Shown: piece after piece, positions 16,851 through 25,660 of the stretch
Layout of the letters: the number at the start of each line of letters is the position of its first letter
How positions within the stretch are numbered: the first letter of the stretch is position 1
Assembly (NCBI RefSeq): GCF_025917315.1
Contig: NZ_CP080627.1
Location: forward strand, 248,001-312,000
Reading direction: 5' to 3'
DNA from: Halomonas qaidamensis
GTDB lineage: Bacteria; Pseudomonadota; Gammaproteobacteria; Pseudomonadales; Halomonadaceae
Length of the DNA stretch: 64,000 bases
The notes under the pieces: generated by a model
Database searches by the model: none
Told to the model about the DNA's origin: nothing
What the model saw: the letters and a program-made list of their open reading frames with translations, nothing else
Made by a program: the position numbers and the translations under genes

Positions 16851-17255
16851 CTAGCGAACCACCGTGACAGTACACGTTGCCTGGCGCACAACATTTAAGG
16901 CGGTGGAACCCATAAAGTGGTCAGGAAAGCCGGGACGGTTCGATGAAATAATGATGCAGTCGACGCCATTGCGCTTGGCAAACTTGACCACTTGATGGGC
17001 GGCATTGCCTTCCACCACATGAATCTCGTAGTGCTCGTCGCCAATTTTCTTTTGAATACCGTCTTTAATGCGTTGCGCGGTGGTTTCGCGGTAATCACTG
17101 GGCAGTGATGGTGCAATATAAGGCGGAATACGCTCCATGACAGAAATGATCTGTATGGTGCTATCTTCGTCGGCCAACTTACGTGCTACGTCGATTTTCT
17201 GCACAACATTCGAGTTATTGTCTGCCGCCGTGGTAATCAGAATATTTTTATACAT
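16851..17255 (-). CDS. Universal stress protein (UspA family)
   Basis: A 134-residue single-domain Usp. It starts MYKNILITTAADNN and ends with the nucleotide-binding stretch SSNRPGFPDHFMGSTALNVV, a variant of G-x2-G-x9-G(S/T) like that in UspF/UspG. ATP binding is therefore plausible. GAGGA lies before the ATG at 17253-17255; the 11-residue longer frame has no ribosome site. Last gene of the minus-strand cluster, after the NhaC antiporter. In Halomonas a Usp (TeaD) modulates an osmolyte transporter, so a link to the neighbouring transporter is conceivable. Confidence 0.83.
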   Translation of the reverse strand: MYKNILITTAADNNSNVVQKIDVARKLADEDSTIQIISVMERIPPYIAPSLPSDYRETTAQRIKDGIQKKIGDEHYEIHVVEGNAAHQVVKFAKRNGVDCIIISSNRPGFPDHFMGSTALNVVRQATCTVTVVR

Positions 17256-17332
17256 GACATGTATCCTCAGGCTGATAGGCGGTGGCATGAGGCGATAGCT
17301 TGGTCGCCTCTTGCCACGTGCCTGTTCTCGAT

Positions 17333-18799
17333 CTACTTCGCTAGATCGGCTGACGGTTGGTGTTCAACGTTTGACTGGCTATAGGTGTTAACGTCGTTAC
17401 GCTCGCCTTCCCGCCAGATGAAGATGTTGAACAGGCCATAGAGAATAGCGATGATCGGCGTGATGATGGCTAAAAACGTCCAGCCCATATAATCCCACGC
17501 GGAAACATCCAGCACCCCCATGTAGTAAGCGCCACCCAGCCCCCAGGGCACCAGAGGTGACGTGACGGTTGCCGAGTCTTCACAGGTGCGAGAGCATACC
17601 GAGGGCAGAATTTTCAGCTTACGGTAGGCGGGTACAAACATGCGCCCCGGAATGATGATGGCAATATACTGGCTGGCCGAGAACAGGTTAGTGGCCAGCG
17701 ACGAGAAAACGTGTGTGACGATCAACCCGCGTGAATTGCTGACCAGTTTGCCCAACTTTTCCAGGATAACTTCTAGCATACGGGTTTTTTCCAGCAAACC
17801 GCCCAGGCTCAGGCCGATAAAGCCCAGTGAGATGGTCCACATCATGCTTTGCAGACCCCCGCGGCTGAGCAGGTCATCAACCGCTTCTACGCCGGTCTCC
17901 GAAACATAGCCGTAGTTCATGTAGTTCATCATGTTGCCTAGCGCAACGCCCTGAGTAGCCACGGCAAGGCCCGCACCCAGCAGGCTGCCAATCACCATCA
18001 CCGCCAGCGCATTAACACGCCGGTAGGCAAGTACCACAACTACCAGTGGAGGGATAAAGGGCAGCAGACCGACCGAAAAGTTCTCGCGAATGCCGGCCAA
18101 AAGCTCAGCGGTGCGCGAAATATCAGCCCCTTCGCCGTCAAAGCGCATACCAATAAAAAAGAACAGAATAATGGTAATGATTAGTGCAGGGCCGGTGGTG
18201 TAGAACATCGAACGGATGTGGTCGAACAGGTTGGCCTCGGCAACCCCAGCGGCGAGGTTGGTGGAGTCTGATACTGGTGAAATCTTGTCACCAAAGATTG
18301 CTCCGGAAATCACTGCCCCGGCAGTCATCGCCGGAGAAATACCCAGCCCACTGCCAATGCCGATAAAAGCCACGCCAAAGGTGGCGGCGGTTGTCCATGA
18401 ACTGCCGGTGACCAGTGAGGCAACAGCGCAGACAATCACCGCGGTGAACAGGAAATACGAAGGGTTGATCAGCTGCAAGCCGTAATAGACCAGCGATGGA
18501 ATCGTTCCTGAGGCGATCCAACTGGCCACCAGTATCCCGACCATCATCAAGATCAGCATCGGCAGCATGGCGATTTCACAGCCATACAGGATGCCTTTCT
18601 GGATATCCTGCCAGCTGAAGCCGGAATACAGTGCCACCAGGGCGCAGACCACGATGGCGAAAATCAGTGAAATATGCGTCACCCAGTCTTCACCGAGGAT
18701 AAAAATCTGTGCAAACATCATGAAGCACAGAAATCCGATAACGGTGATAGCGCCCAGAAATGAAGGACGCTTATGGGTGTCTTGCGTGGTTGTTGACAT
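17333..18799 (-). CDS. NhaC-family Na+/H+ antiporter or substrate exchanger
   Basis: A 488-residue polytopic inner-membrane protein (about 11-12 hydrophobic segments) with NhaC-family stretches such as GSSWTTAATFGVAFIGIGSG and GDKISPVSDSTNLAAGV. Family members exchange Na+ for H+, but relatives such as MleN exchange organic anions. Its place inside a catabolic operon makes a substrate or product transport role possible. GGGAG lies seven bases before the ATG. It follows the thiolase gene by 67 bp. Confidence 0.85.
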   Translation of the reverse strand: MSTTTQDTHKRPSFLGAITVIGFLCFMMFAQIFILGEDWVTHISLIFAIVVCALVALYSGFSWQDIQKGILYGCEIAMLPMLILMMVGILVASWIASGTIPSLVYYGLQLINPSYFLFTAVIVCAVASLVTGSSWTTAATFGVAFIGIGSGLGISPAMTAGAVISGAIFGDKISPVSDSTNLAAGVAEANLFDHIRSMFYTTGPALIITIILFFFIGMRFDGEGADISRTAELLAGIRENFSVGLLPFIPPLVVVVLAYRRVNALAVMVIGSLLGAGLAVATQGVALGNMMNYMNYGYVSETGVEAVDDLLSRGGLQSMMWTISLGFIGLSLGGLLEKTRMLEVILEKLGKLVSNSRGLIVTHVFSSLATNLFSASQYIAIIIPGRMFVPAYRKLKILPSVCSRTCEDSATVTSPLVPWGLGGAYYMGVLDVSAWDYMGWTFLAIITPIIAILYGLFNIFIWREGERNDVNTYSQSNVEHQPSADLAK

Positions 18800-18866
18800 T
18801 GTTATTCTCCCTGCTTAGGGGTCAAGCGTTGTTATCGTAACGTTGTTCTCGTAAATCCAGTGGCAG

Positions 18867-20057
18867 TCAGCAGCGTTCCAGAATGATGGCGATGCCCTGA
18901 CCGCCACCGATGCAGGCCGCCGCACAGCCGTAACGCTGTTGGCGATGCTGCAGCAGGCGGCCAAGGGTGCCAGCGAGGCGAATACCGGTTGCGCCTAACG
19001 GATGCCCGAGTGACATGGCACCGCCCCAGATATTGACGTTTTCGGGGTCAAGCGAAAGCTCACCCATGGCATGCAGTGGCACAGCCGCAAAGGCCTCGTT
19101 GATTTCCCATACGCTGATATCGTCAGGCGTTAGCTGCGCCTGCTTCAGGGCGCGTTGGATAGCGGCGGCGGCTCCGGCCCCCATTTCTTCCGGCTTGACG
19201 CCGCAGTCGGCAATTGCCACAACCCGCGCCAAGGGGCTAATGCCGTGCTGGTGCAGGGCAGGTTCTGACATCAAAAGCATGGCGGCGGCGCCAGAGGTCA
19301 GCGGTGAGCTGTTGCCTGCGGTGACCATGCCGCCTTGCATGAAGACCGGGTCCAGCCCCGCTAAACGCTCGGCGCTGGTATCGGCGCGAATGTTACTATC
19401 CACACTGATTGGCTCACCGGCTGCGTTGTTCAGGGTCAAACGTTCGCCAGCGAAGTGGCCGGCTGCATCGGCGCTCGCCGCCCGCTGGTGGGAACTGAGG
19501 GCAAGGGCGTCCATGGCAGCACGGGAAATACCCGCTGACGTGGCGAGTCGCTCAGCGGTCAGGCCCATATTGAGCACCACGTCCAGCGCGAGCCAGTCAG
19601 CCTGTTGCAGCGCGTCAGGGCTGGTCAACACACCTTCCTTGAACAAGGCTGGGCCCATGGGCACACGGGTCATGTTTTCCACGCCACCGGCCATACCCAC
19701 TTCAACGGCACCGGCCTGAATCTCCCGCGCGGTGTTGCGCAGGGCAGCAAGGCCGGAGCCACACTGCTGATCAATCTGCCGGGTGGCGCACACCTGGCCT
19801 TTGGGGCCCAGGCGTTCGGCCAGCCACAGCGGGTAGCGGCCACCAAAGCTCCATTGTTCTTTTACTGGTAGGGCGCAGCCAATACTCAGGTCTTCCACCG
19901 CTGCGCCATCAACATCGCTGCGCGCCAGTAAGCCATCCAGAACGCTGGCCAGCAGGGCATCGCTGCGGGTGTCGGCCCAGGCATCCACCTCGGGCTTGCG
20001 GGGGTGGGCGCGGCTGAAGGCACTGCGTGCATAGTCAGCCAGGTAGACGTTTCTCAT
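18867..20057 (-). CDS. Thiolase (acetyl-CoA C-acyltransferase type)
   Basis: A 396-residue biosynthetic/degradative thiolase with a complete active site: nucleophile Cys in QQCGSG (about residue 99), INEAFA, the His in GHPLGATG and the second Cys in CIGGGQG near the end. It cleaves a beta-ketoacyl-CoA with CoA, or condenses acyl-CoAs. Its ATG overlaps the stop of the upstream deacylase gene (TAATG), so translation is coupled. In this operon thiolysis of the CoA-transferase product is the likely direction. Confidence 0.88.
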   Translation of the reverse strand: MRNVYLADYARSAFSRAHPRKPEVDAWADTRSDALLASVLDGLLARSDVDGAAVEDLSIGCALPVKEQWSFGGRYPLWLAERLGPKGQVCATRQIDQQCGSGLAALRNTAREIQAGAVEVGMAGGVENMTRVPMGPALFKEGVLTSPDALQQADWLALDVVLNMGLTAERLATSAGISRAAMDALALSSHQRAASADAAGHFAGERLTLNNAAGEPISVDSNIRADTSAERLAGLDPVFMQGGMVTAGNSSPLTSGAAAMLLMSEPALHQHGISPLARVVAIADCGVKPEEMGAGAAAAIQRALKQAQLTPDDISVWEINEAFAAVPLHAMGELSLDPENVNIWGGAMSLGHPLGATGIRLAGTLGRLLQHRQQRYGCAAACIGGGQGIAIILERC

Positions 20058-21337
20058 TAGTTGCTCTCCTGCTGTTCAGCCATCTTTGCCCAGCGATGGA
20101 TAAACAAGGCATAGGTGGTCAGTACATGGCGGATTGAGTCGATCTCCACACACTCATCCACACCGTGAATGCGCTGGGCAACGGGGCCGTAGCAGGTGCC
20201 GTTGATATTGCCGGATACGTGAAAGGCGCGCAGGTCGGTGGTGCAGGTGGATATATAATGGCCGGGAGGCGCGCCAATCAGCGCTTCGTGACATTCCGAG
20301 AGTAGCCGAATGCCCGGGGTGTCGAGATCAACCACATGCCCTTCAGAGCGAAAACCGTGAAAGCTCACCTGGGGCGCCGGGGTGGCGTCATCAAGCTCGG
20401 CGTGGCAGGCCTGCAGGGTATCGCGAACCCGCTGCATAGCCTCTTCCGGCGACATGCCGGGCGGGAAGCCAACGCGGCCTTCCAGAATGGCGTGGGCCGG
20501 TACGCTGGAGGCCCAGTTGCCTGCATCTACCCGGCCAATGCTCAGATTGAAGGGGTGAGGGTGGTCGGCATAAAGCTCAGGCCGCGCCAGGCTGTTCATT
20601 TCCGCTTCCAGAACCTTCAGCGCGGGCAGGTAGTCCTGCAGGGCTTCAATGGCATTGCGCCCGGCGGAAGGGTCAAGCACGTGAGCGGGTACGCCATCCA
20701 GGCGCATCCGGAACCACAGCACACCTACCTGGCCAGCATAGATCTGGGCGCCGAACGGCTCTGGTATCAGCACGAAATCACCGCTGTAGCCTTGGTGCAG
20801 GCAAGCCAGAGCGCCGTTGCCGGTACACTCTTCTTCAATCACGGTTTGCAGGGTGAACGGGAAATTGATCTCGACGCCTGCCTGGCGCACCGCTTCAACC
20901 GCCATCACCATGGCGGCAATGCCGGCTTTCATGTCGCCTGCGCCACGACCATACAGCCAGCCATCTTTTTGCCAGGGCTCCCAGGGCGAGCGGGTCCACA
21001 TATCGGTGGGTTCGGCGGGCACCACATCGAGATGGCCGTTAAACACCAGGTGCGGGCCTGGCGCACTGGGGTTGAGGTCTGAAATCACATTGTAGCGCCC
21101 GGTGCTGGGCCACTCGGCAGGTGCGCGATGAGGATGCTCCGCAAAGCCCGCGGCATCCAGCGGCACACGGGTGACCGGCAGGCCCAGGCGCTCAAGGTGG
21201 CGTTCCATGGTATCCAGCGCGCCCTGTTCCTGGCCGATCACACTGTAGCCGCGCACCAGATCACTGGTCAGCGCTACAGTGTCGTCCATCAGCGCATTGC
21301 AGCAGGCAATAATGCGTTGTTCGGTAGCATCAAGCAT
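20057..21337 (-). CDS. M20 metallopeptidase, ArgE/DapE-type deacylase (YodQ-like)
   Basis: A 426-residue di-zinc amidohydrolase, clearly distinct from the ArgE at 10716. Motifs: FNGHLDVVPA (metal His/Asp), GRGAGDMKAG, catalytic EEE in IEEECTGNG, IPEPFG and a late metal His in RIHGVDECV. Its start overlaps the CoA-transferase B stop (TGATG). Next to class-III aminotransferase and CoA-transferase genes it matches the Bacillus yodQ arrangement. It probably removes an N-acyl group from an amino-acid derivative before transamination; the substrate is unknown. Confidence 0.82.
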   Translation of the reverse strand: MLDATEQRIIACCNALMDDTVALTSDLVRGYSVIGQEQGALDTMERHLERLGLPVTRVPLDAAGFAEHPHRAPAEWPSTGRYNVISDLNPSAPGPHLVFNGHLDVVPAEPTDMWTRSPWEPWQKDGWLYGRGAGDMKAGIAAMVMAVEAVRQAGVEINFPFTLQTVIEEECTGNGALACLHQGYSGDFVLIPEPFGAQIYAGQVGVLWFRMRLDGVPAHVLDPSAGRNAIEALQDYLPALKVLEAEMNSLARPELYADHPHPFNLSIGRVDAGNWASSVPAHAILEGRVGFPPGMSPEEAMQRVRDTLQACHAELDDATPAPQVSFHGFRSEGHVVDLDTPGIRLLSECHEALIGAPPGHYISTCTTDLRAFHVSGNINGTCYGPVAQRIHGVDECVEIDSIRHVLTTYALFIHRWAKMAEQQESN

Positions 21338-21990
21338 CAGAATCTCCCTAAACGTGATTCATCAATCAGCAGAGTGGCGTCGGTGGCTTCGCGCAGCGCT
21401 GCAACGCTCAGCCCTTCAGCAATTTCCACCACCTCAAGCCCTTGTGGGGTCACGTCCATCACGGCTTTTTCGGTGATAATGCGCGACACACAGCGGCTGG
21501 CCGTCAGGGGTAGTTGGCAGCGGGTCAGAATCTTGGGGTTGCCATGCTTGTCGTTATGCGAACACAGCACCACCAGCCGGGCGACTTTCTGGGCCAGCTC
21601 CATGGCGCCGCCAATCCCTGGTGAGAACTTGCCGGGAATTTTCCAATTGGCCAGGTTGCCTTCCTGATCGACTTCGAAGGCGCCCATAAAGGTAACGTCC
21701 ACGCGGCTGCGGCGGATCATCGCAAAGGAGGTGGCGCTATCGAAAACGCTGGCCCCCGGGCGAGTAGTGATATACGCGCCGCCGGAGTCAATCATGTCGA
21801 TATCCGGTGCTTCGCCCTCGTGGCGCGGGCGACAGCCGAGCACGCCGTTTTCAGAGTGCACCAGCACATTGATATCGTCAGGTAGAAAGTGGAACAGGCG
21901 AGTGGGCAGCCCAATGCCCAGGTTGACGATCTGGCCATCGATGACTTCACGGGCAGCACGGGTCAACATGCGTTGCTGGTCAGAGGGCAT
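21337..21990 (-). CDS. CoA-transferase subunit B (SCOT/AtoA/YodR type)
   Basis: A 217-residue beta subunit of a family-I CoA-transferase. The catalytic Glu lies in VLVHSENGVLG, and the N-terminal part shows IVNLGIGLPTRL. AAGGAG nine bases before the ATG at 21988-21990 fixes the start, which overlaps the subunit A stop by 11 bp; a 42-residue longer frame would lie wholly inside subunit A. With subunit A it would move CoA from succinyl- or acetyl-CoA to a 3-oxoacid. Confidence 0.87.
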   Translation of the reverse strand: MPSDQQRMLTRAAREVIDGQIVNLGIGLPTRLFHFLPDDINVLVHSENGVLGCRPRHEGEAPDIDMIDSGGAYITTRPGASVFDSATSFAMIRRSRVDVTFMGAFEVDQEGNLANWKIPGKFSPGIGGAMELAQKVARLVVLCSHNDKHGNPKILTRCQLPLTASRCVSRIITEKAVMDVTPQGLEVVEIAEGLSVAALREATDATLLIDESRLGRF

Positions 21991-22681
21991 GGGGGCGAAC
22001 TCCTTGCTGGCTGGACGCGCGGTCGACCTGCACGACTTGGCTAATAAAGGCACAGGGCGTATGAATGGTGTCGATAGGCAGGTCGCCGGGTTCGTCGATG
22101 CGGTAGGTTTGGGCAATTACCCGATCAGCCGCCATGGCCATCAGGGGGTTGAAGTTGCTGGCGGTGGCGCGATAGATGAGGTTACCGTAGCGGTCGGCCC
22201 GCTCGGCATGTACCAGGGCGAAATCTGCCTGAAGCGCCGGTTCGATGGCCCAGGTTGCGCCTTCGATAGTGATCTCATGGCGCCCTTCGGCAATTTCCGT
22301 TCCCATCCCGATATCGGTGAGAAAGCCGCCGTGGCCAACGCCTGCACAGCGGATTTTTTCCGCCAATAGCCCCTGGGGGTGAAAGGTGACTTCCATCTGG
22401 CCACTATTCATCGCTTCGATGGCCGTCCGGTTCAAGCCGAGATGCGAGGTGATCAGGCGCTTGACCCGGCCCGCTTCAATAAGCTTGCCAATCCCGATGC
22501 CGGGCTCGTTAGCATCGTTTTTGATCAGCGTCAGGTTGCCTTGGCCGGATGCCAGCAGGGCATCAAGCAGCGCAAAGGGCGTGCCCGGCGAGCCAAAGCC
22601 ACCGACCATGATGGTGGCGCCATCAGGAATCTGGGCAATGGCCGCGTCAATTTCACAGACCTTGTGGTTAAGCAGCGTCAT
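21980..22681 (-). CDS. CoA-transferase subunit A (SCOT/AtoD/YodS type)
   Basis: A 233-residue alpha subunit with the CoA-binding loop VGGFGSPGTP (about 27-36). It continues with the family stretch HPQGLLAEKIRCAGVGHGGF and YRATASNFNPLMAMAADRVI. It follows the aminotransferase gene by five bases and overlaps subunit B. The pair resembles 3-oxoacid CoA-transferases; the subunit labels follow AtoD/AtoA. Confidence 0.87.
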   Translation of the reverse strand: MTLLNHKVCEIDAAIAQIPDGATIMVGGFGSPGTPFALLDALLASGQGNLTLIKNDANEPGIGIGKLIEAGRVKRLITSHLGLNRTAIEAMNSGQMEVTFHPQGLLAEKIRCAGVGHGGFLTDIGMGTEIAEGRHEITIEGATWAIEPALQADFALVHAERADRYGNLIYRATASNFNPLMAMAADRVIAQTYRIDEPGDLPIDTIHTPCAFISQVVQVDRASSQQGVRPHAL

Positions 22682-22686
22682 AGTGT

Positions 22687-24051
22687 TCAGCTCTCCCTGG
22701 TGGGTTGTGCGTTCAGGTCAGGCGACGGCGTAAGCGCTTGGTCAAAACGCGCCATGGCCCGTGCCAGACGTTCCAGCAGGGTGTCCACTTCCTCGGCTTG
22801 AATGGTCAGCGGCGGGCAGACCAGGAAATGGTCACCGGCCAGGCCATCCAGGCTGCGGCGCGGGTAGATCAGCAGGCCTTCCTGCTTGGCCAAGGCGGTG
22901 ATCTGGGCGAAGCGGTTCTGCTCAGCGGGGAAGGGCTTGCGTGATGCGCCATCGGCGACCAGTTCGACGCCCCATAACAGGCCAGCGCCGCGTACATGGC
23001 CGACCCAGTCGTAACGCTCTGCGAGCTGGCGCAGCCCGGCTTCCAACTGCGTGCCGCGCGCCTGGGTGTTTTCCAGTAAATTTTCGCGCTTGATGGCATC
23101 GATGACAGCCAGGCCAGTGGCACAAGACAGCGGGTTGCCCGCATAGGTATGGCCATGTTGGAAGCCACCGCTGGCCATCACCGTTTCGACGATGTCAGTG
23201 CGGGCCAGCATGGCACCAATTGGGTAGTAGCCCGCGCCCAGGCCTTTGGCGGTGACCAGAATATCCGGCACCACATCGTAATGTTGGCAGGCAAACCAGG
23301 CGCCGGTACGGCCCACCCCGGTGAGCACTTCATCGGCAATCAGCAGGCAACCAAACTCATCGCACAGGGCGCGAATGCCTTGCAGGTAGCGCTTGCCCAA
23401 CAGCCGCGCGCCGGTGCTGGCACCGCCAATCGGTTCGAGGATAAAGCCAATCAGTGACTCCGGCCCGGCGGCTTGCATGGCGGCGCGTGCTTCTGCCAGC
23501 AGGCGATCCACGTGGGTGTCGTCATCGCTATCCTGATGGCGGAAGAAATCCGGCCCTGGCACCTTGATGGAGGCATGGGTCATGCTGGTAAAAGGGGCTT
23601 CCAGCGGTTGATAGCCGGTCATGCCCAGCGCTCCCATGGTGCTGCCATGATAGGAGGGGCGCAGCGAGACAAAGCGCTGACGCTGGGGCTGGCCGAGTGC
23701 GAAGAAGTATTGGCGCGCTAGCTTGAGGGCAGACTCCACCGCCTCGGAGCCACTGGAAACAAAGAACACCTTGCCCAGCTCGCCGTTAAACAGCTCAACC
23801 AGCTGTTGGCCTAGGGCTTCGGCGGGCGCGCTTTCAAACTGGGTGCGGTAAGTGAAGGCGACCTTGTCCATTTGGGCGAGCATAGCGTCACGAATATCCT
23901 GACGGCCATGACCAAGGTTGCAGGAAATGGCCCCGGAACAGCCATCCAGATAATCCTTGCCCTGGGTGTCCCAGAGCATGACGCCATCAGCGTGGCTGAC
24001 TTCCGGCAGGGCAGGGCCTGCCTGGTAGAACAGCGGAGAGTCGGTCATCAC
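22687..24051 (-). CDS. Class-III PLP-dependent aminotransferase (YodT-like)
   Basis: A 454-residue fold-type-I aminotransferase. It has the phosphate-binding SSGSEAVESALKLAR, the substrate-loop YHGSTMGALGMTG, the cofactor Asp in LLIADEVLTGVGRTG and the Schiff-base Lys in VTAKGLGAGYYPIGA. The family takes omega- or beta-amino groups and feeds 2-oxoglutarate or pyruvate. First gene of the cluster, divergent from the LysR regulator with 106 bp between. The second Met is an alternative start. Confidence 0.87.
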   Translation of the reverse strand: MMTDSPLFYQAGPALPEVSHADGVMLWDTQGKDYLDGCSGAISCNLGHGRQDIRDAMLAQMDKVAFTYRTQFESAPAEALGQQLVELFNGELGKVFFVSSGSEAVESALKLARQYFFALGQPQRQRFVSLRPSYHGSTMGALGMTGYQPLEAPFTSMTHASIKVPGPDFFRHQDSDDDTHVDRLLAEARAAMQAAGPESLIGFILEPIGGASTGARLLGKRYLQGIRALCDEFGCLLIADEVLTGVGRTGAWFACQHYDVVPDILVTAKGLGAGYYPIGAMLARTDIVETVMASGGFQHGHTYAGNPLSCATGLAVIDAIKRENLLENTQARGTQLEAGLRQLAERYDWVGHVRGAGLLWGVELVADGASRKPFPAEQNRFAQITALAKQEGLLIYPRRSLDGLAGDHFLVCPPLTIQAEEVDTLLERLARAMARFDQALTPSPDLNAQPTRES

Positions 24052-24110
24052 GTTTTCCGTTTTTATAGTCGGTTGAAAAATCTCCCTTGCAGTCTAGGTA
24101 GGCTTGTTAC

Positions 24111-24124
24111 TATATTTCAATATA
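24111..24124. promoter_or_regulatory. Candidate LysR-type operator
   Basis: Perfect inverted repeat TATATT-TC-AATATA in the 106-bp gap between the divergent aminotransferase and LysR genes, 34 bp before the LysR start. Position and symmetry fit a LysR-family site; binding is inferred. Confidence 0.5.
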
Positions 24125-24157
24125 TGATCGTTTTTCGAATATCAATGAGTAAAAGTC

Positions 24158-25063
24158 ATGCCTGAAGTTACCATTAACTCGTTGAAAGCATTAGCAACGT
24201 TCAAAACACTATTTGAGGTGGGCAGCGCTTCAGGAACGGCACGCCTTCTTGGCATGACGCAGTCTGGCGTCAGTCGCTCGCTAGCACAGCTGGAAGAGAA
24301 CCTGGGAATACAGCTTTTTTTACGTGAAAAAAACCGCTTATTAGCAACGCCTGAAGCACGAGAGCTGTACGATGAAATTCTCAGGCTGATGGGCAATATT
24401 GAAGAGCTTCGTCATAGCGTGCTGGCGCTAAAGGAGTTTGGTACATCACGCTTGAGAATCGCCGCGATTCCTGGACTATGTTTTGGGTTTGTACCTCAGG
24501 TAGTGGCAGCGTTGCTGGCTGAAAACAGTCGGATAAGTATTAGTCTGGATATGATGTCGAGCCATGATGTACAAACGGCGGTGGAATCAAGCCATGCAGA
24601 TATTGGCTTTATCACGCTACCGGCGACTTCCCCCCAGCTCTTGACCGAAGCGCTGCTGACCACAGAAGCTGTGGCACTGGTGCCTGAAAAGCTTGCGCTA
24701 GCTAAGCAGAACGTCGTTGAAGTCAGCGACTTGCGTGGTCAACATTTAGTAATCAGCAATCAGCCAAGTGTGAGCACAAACCCGCTGTTGGAACTGGTAG
24801 CTGAACACGGCGTTAAGATTGCCGGTAAAACGGAAGCTAACATCGGTACGATTAGCGCGTTGGTAGCCAACGAGGTCGGGGTCACGGTGATTAACCCAAT
24901 TACCGCAAAAGATCAGCTGTCTTATTATGATCGCGTCAAGGTGCTGCCTTTTATACCTGCGTTGACGTTTGGTTTTGGAATTGTTTATCGCCCTGAGTGG
25001 CATGCGTCCAAAGTGCTGGCGTCGCTTAAGCGAAAATCGAAAGAGACGCTAATGAACTACTAA
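24158..25063 (+). CDS. LysR-family transcriptional regulator
   Basis: A 301-residue LTTR. The N-terminal winged helix (about residues 5-65) includes SASGTARLLGMTQSGVSRSL as recognition region. It is followed by the linker helix and a type-2 periplasmic-binding fold for the effector (from about residue 92, LRIAAIPGLCFGFVPQVVAA). Divergent to the aminotransferase operon, so it most likely controls that cluster in response to its substrate or a pathway intermediate. GC content is somewhat lower than in the operon it faces. Confidence 0.88.
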   Translation: MPEVTINSLKALATFKTLFEVGSASGTARLLGMTQSGVSRSLAQLEENLGIQLFLREKNRLLATPEARELYDEILRLMGNIEELRHSVLALKEFGTSRLRIAAIPGLCFGFVPQVVAALLAENSRISISLDMMSSHDVQTAVESSHADIGFITLPATSPQLLTEALLTTEAVALVPEKLALAKQNVVEVSDLRGQHLVISNQPSVSTNPLLELVAEHGVKIAGKTEANIGTISALVANEVGVTVINPITAKDQLSYYDRVKVLPFIPALTFGFGIVYRPEWHASKVLASLKRKSKETLMNY

Positions 25064-25247
25064 CGTTTAAAAATCATTTTAATCGTTTAACAGGTATAAT
25101 GTTTGACTGAGAGTTCAATGCGTTGAGTCTGCCAGCAAGAAGATGACAGTGACTTCAAAATCGGGCAATCTAACGCTTTTGCTTTTTAGTAAATGCTAAT
25201 GGGCATAGCTCATTAAACTTTAATCACCGTTCAGCATGGAGTGCAGA

Positions 25248-25628
25248 GTGGCAGTTTATGGCGGTATTCAGGCGCACGAATTGGAGCGTTGGTTGAATGC
25301 ACTAACCAATGCGGCCTACGATCGACGCTGTCCACTTTCCAAAGTGCACGGCGGTAATGCTCGTGCCCGCACTGCCCGCCAAGATTTACTGCATCTCGCC
25401 CATGGTTTTCGTAGCGGTGAACGCATTCGTGACGACGTGGCCGATGGCCTAAGCCGCTGGTGTCAGCACTATCTGACAGAAGCGGAATGGTATGTATTGG
25501 TAGGCGGTCGCCAGCCTGCCGAAGTCCACGCAGGCGCGTCAACCCCTACTGTCGAGGCACCAGCCATTGACGAGCCGGTAGACAATGACGATGTATTACA
25601 CGTGCTCTATCAGCATCGGGTGGGTTAA
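25248..25628 (+). CDS. Hypothetical protein upstream of FAN1-like nuclease
   Basis: About 126 residues, MAVYGGIQAHELERWLNALT at the start, a basic middle (GGNARARTARQDLLHLAHGF) and an acidic Pro/Val-rich tail. GGAG six bases before the GTG at 25248-25250 favours that start over the ATG at 25236, which lacks one. It is followed 32 bp later by the VRR-NUC gene on the same strand. I do not recognise the family. Function unknown; a link with DNA repair is inferred only from position. Confidence 0.6.
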   Translation: MAVYGGIQAHELERWLNALTNAAYDRRCPLSKVHGGNARARTARQDLLHLAHGFRSGERIRDDVADGLSRWCQHYLTEAEWYVLVGGRQPAEVHAGASTPTVEAPAIDEPVDNDDVLHVLYQHRVG

Positions 25629-25654
25629 CCTGCTCTAGCAAGCACTGTTATAAT
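25625..25654 (+). promoter_or_regulatory. Candidate promoter giving a leaderless FAN1-like mRNA
   Basis: TTAACC (25625-25630), 18-nt spacer, perfect TATAAT (25649-25654). The ATG of the VRR-NUC gene begins seven bases after the -10 box, at the expected transcription start. Confidence 0.5.
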
Positions 25655-25660
25655 GGATAG

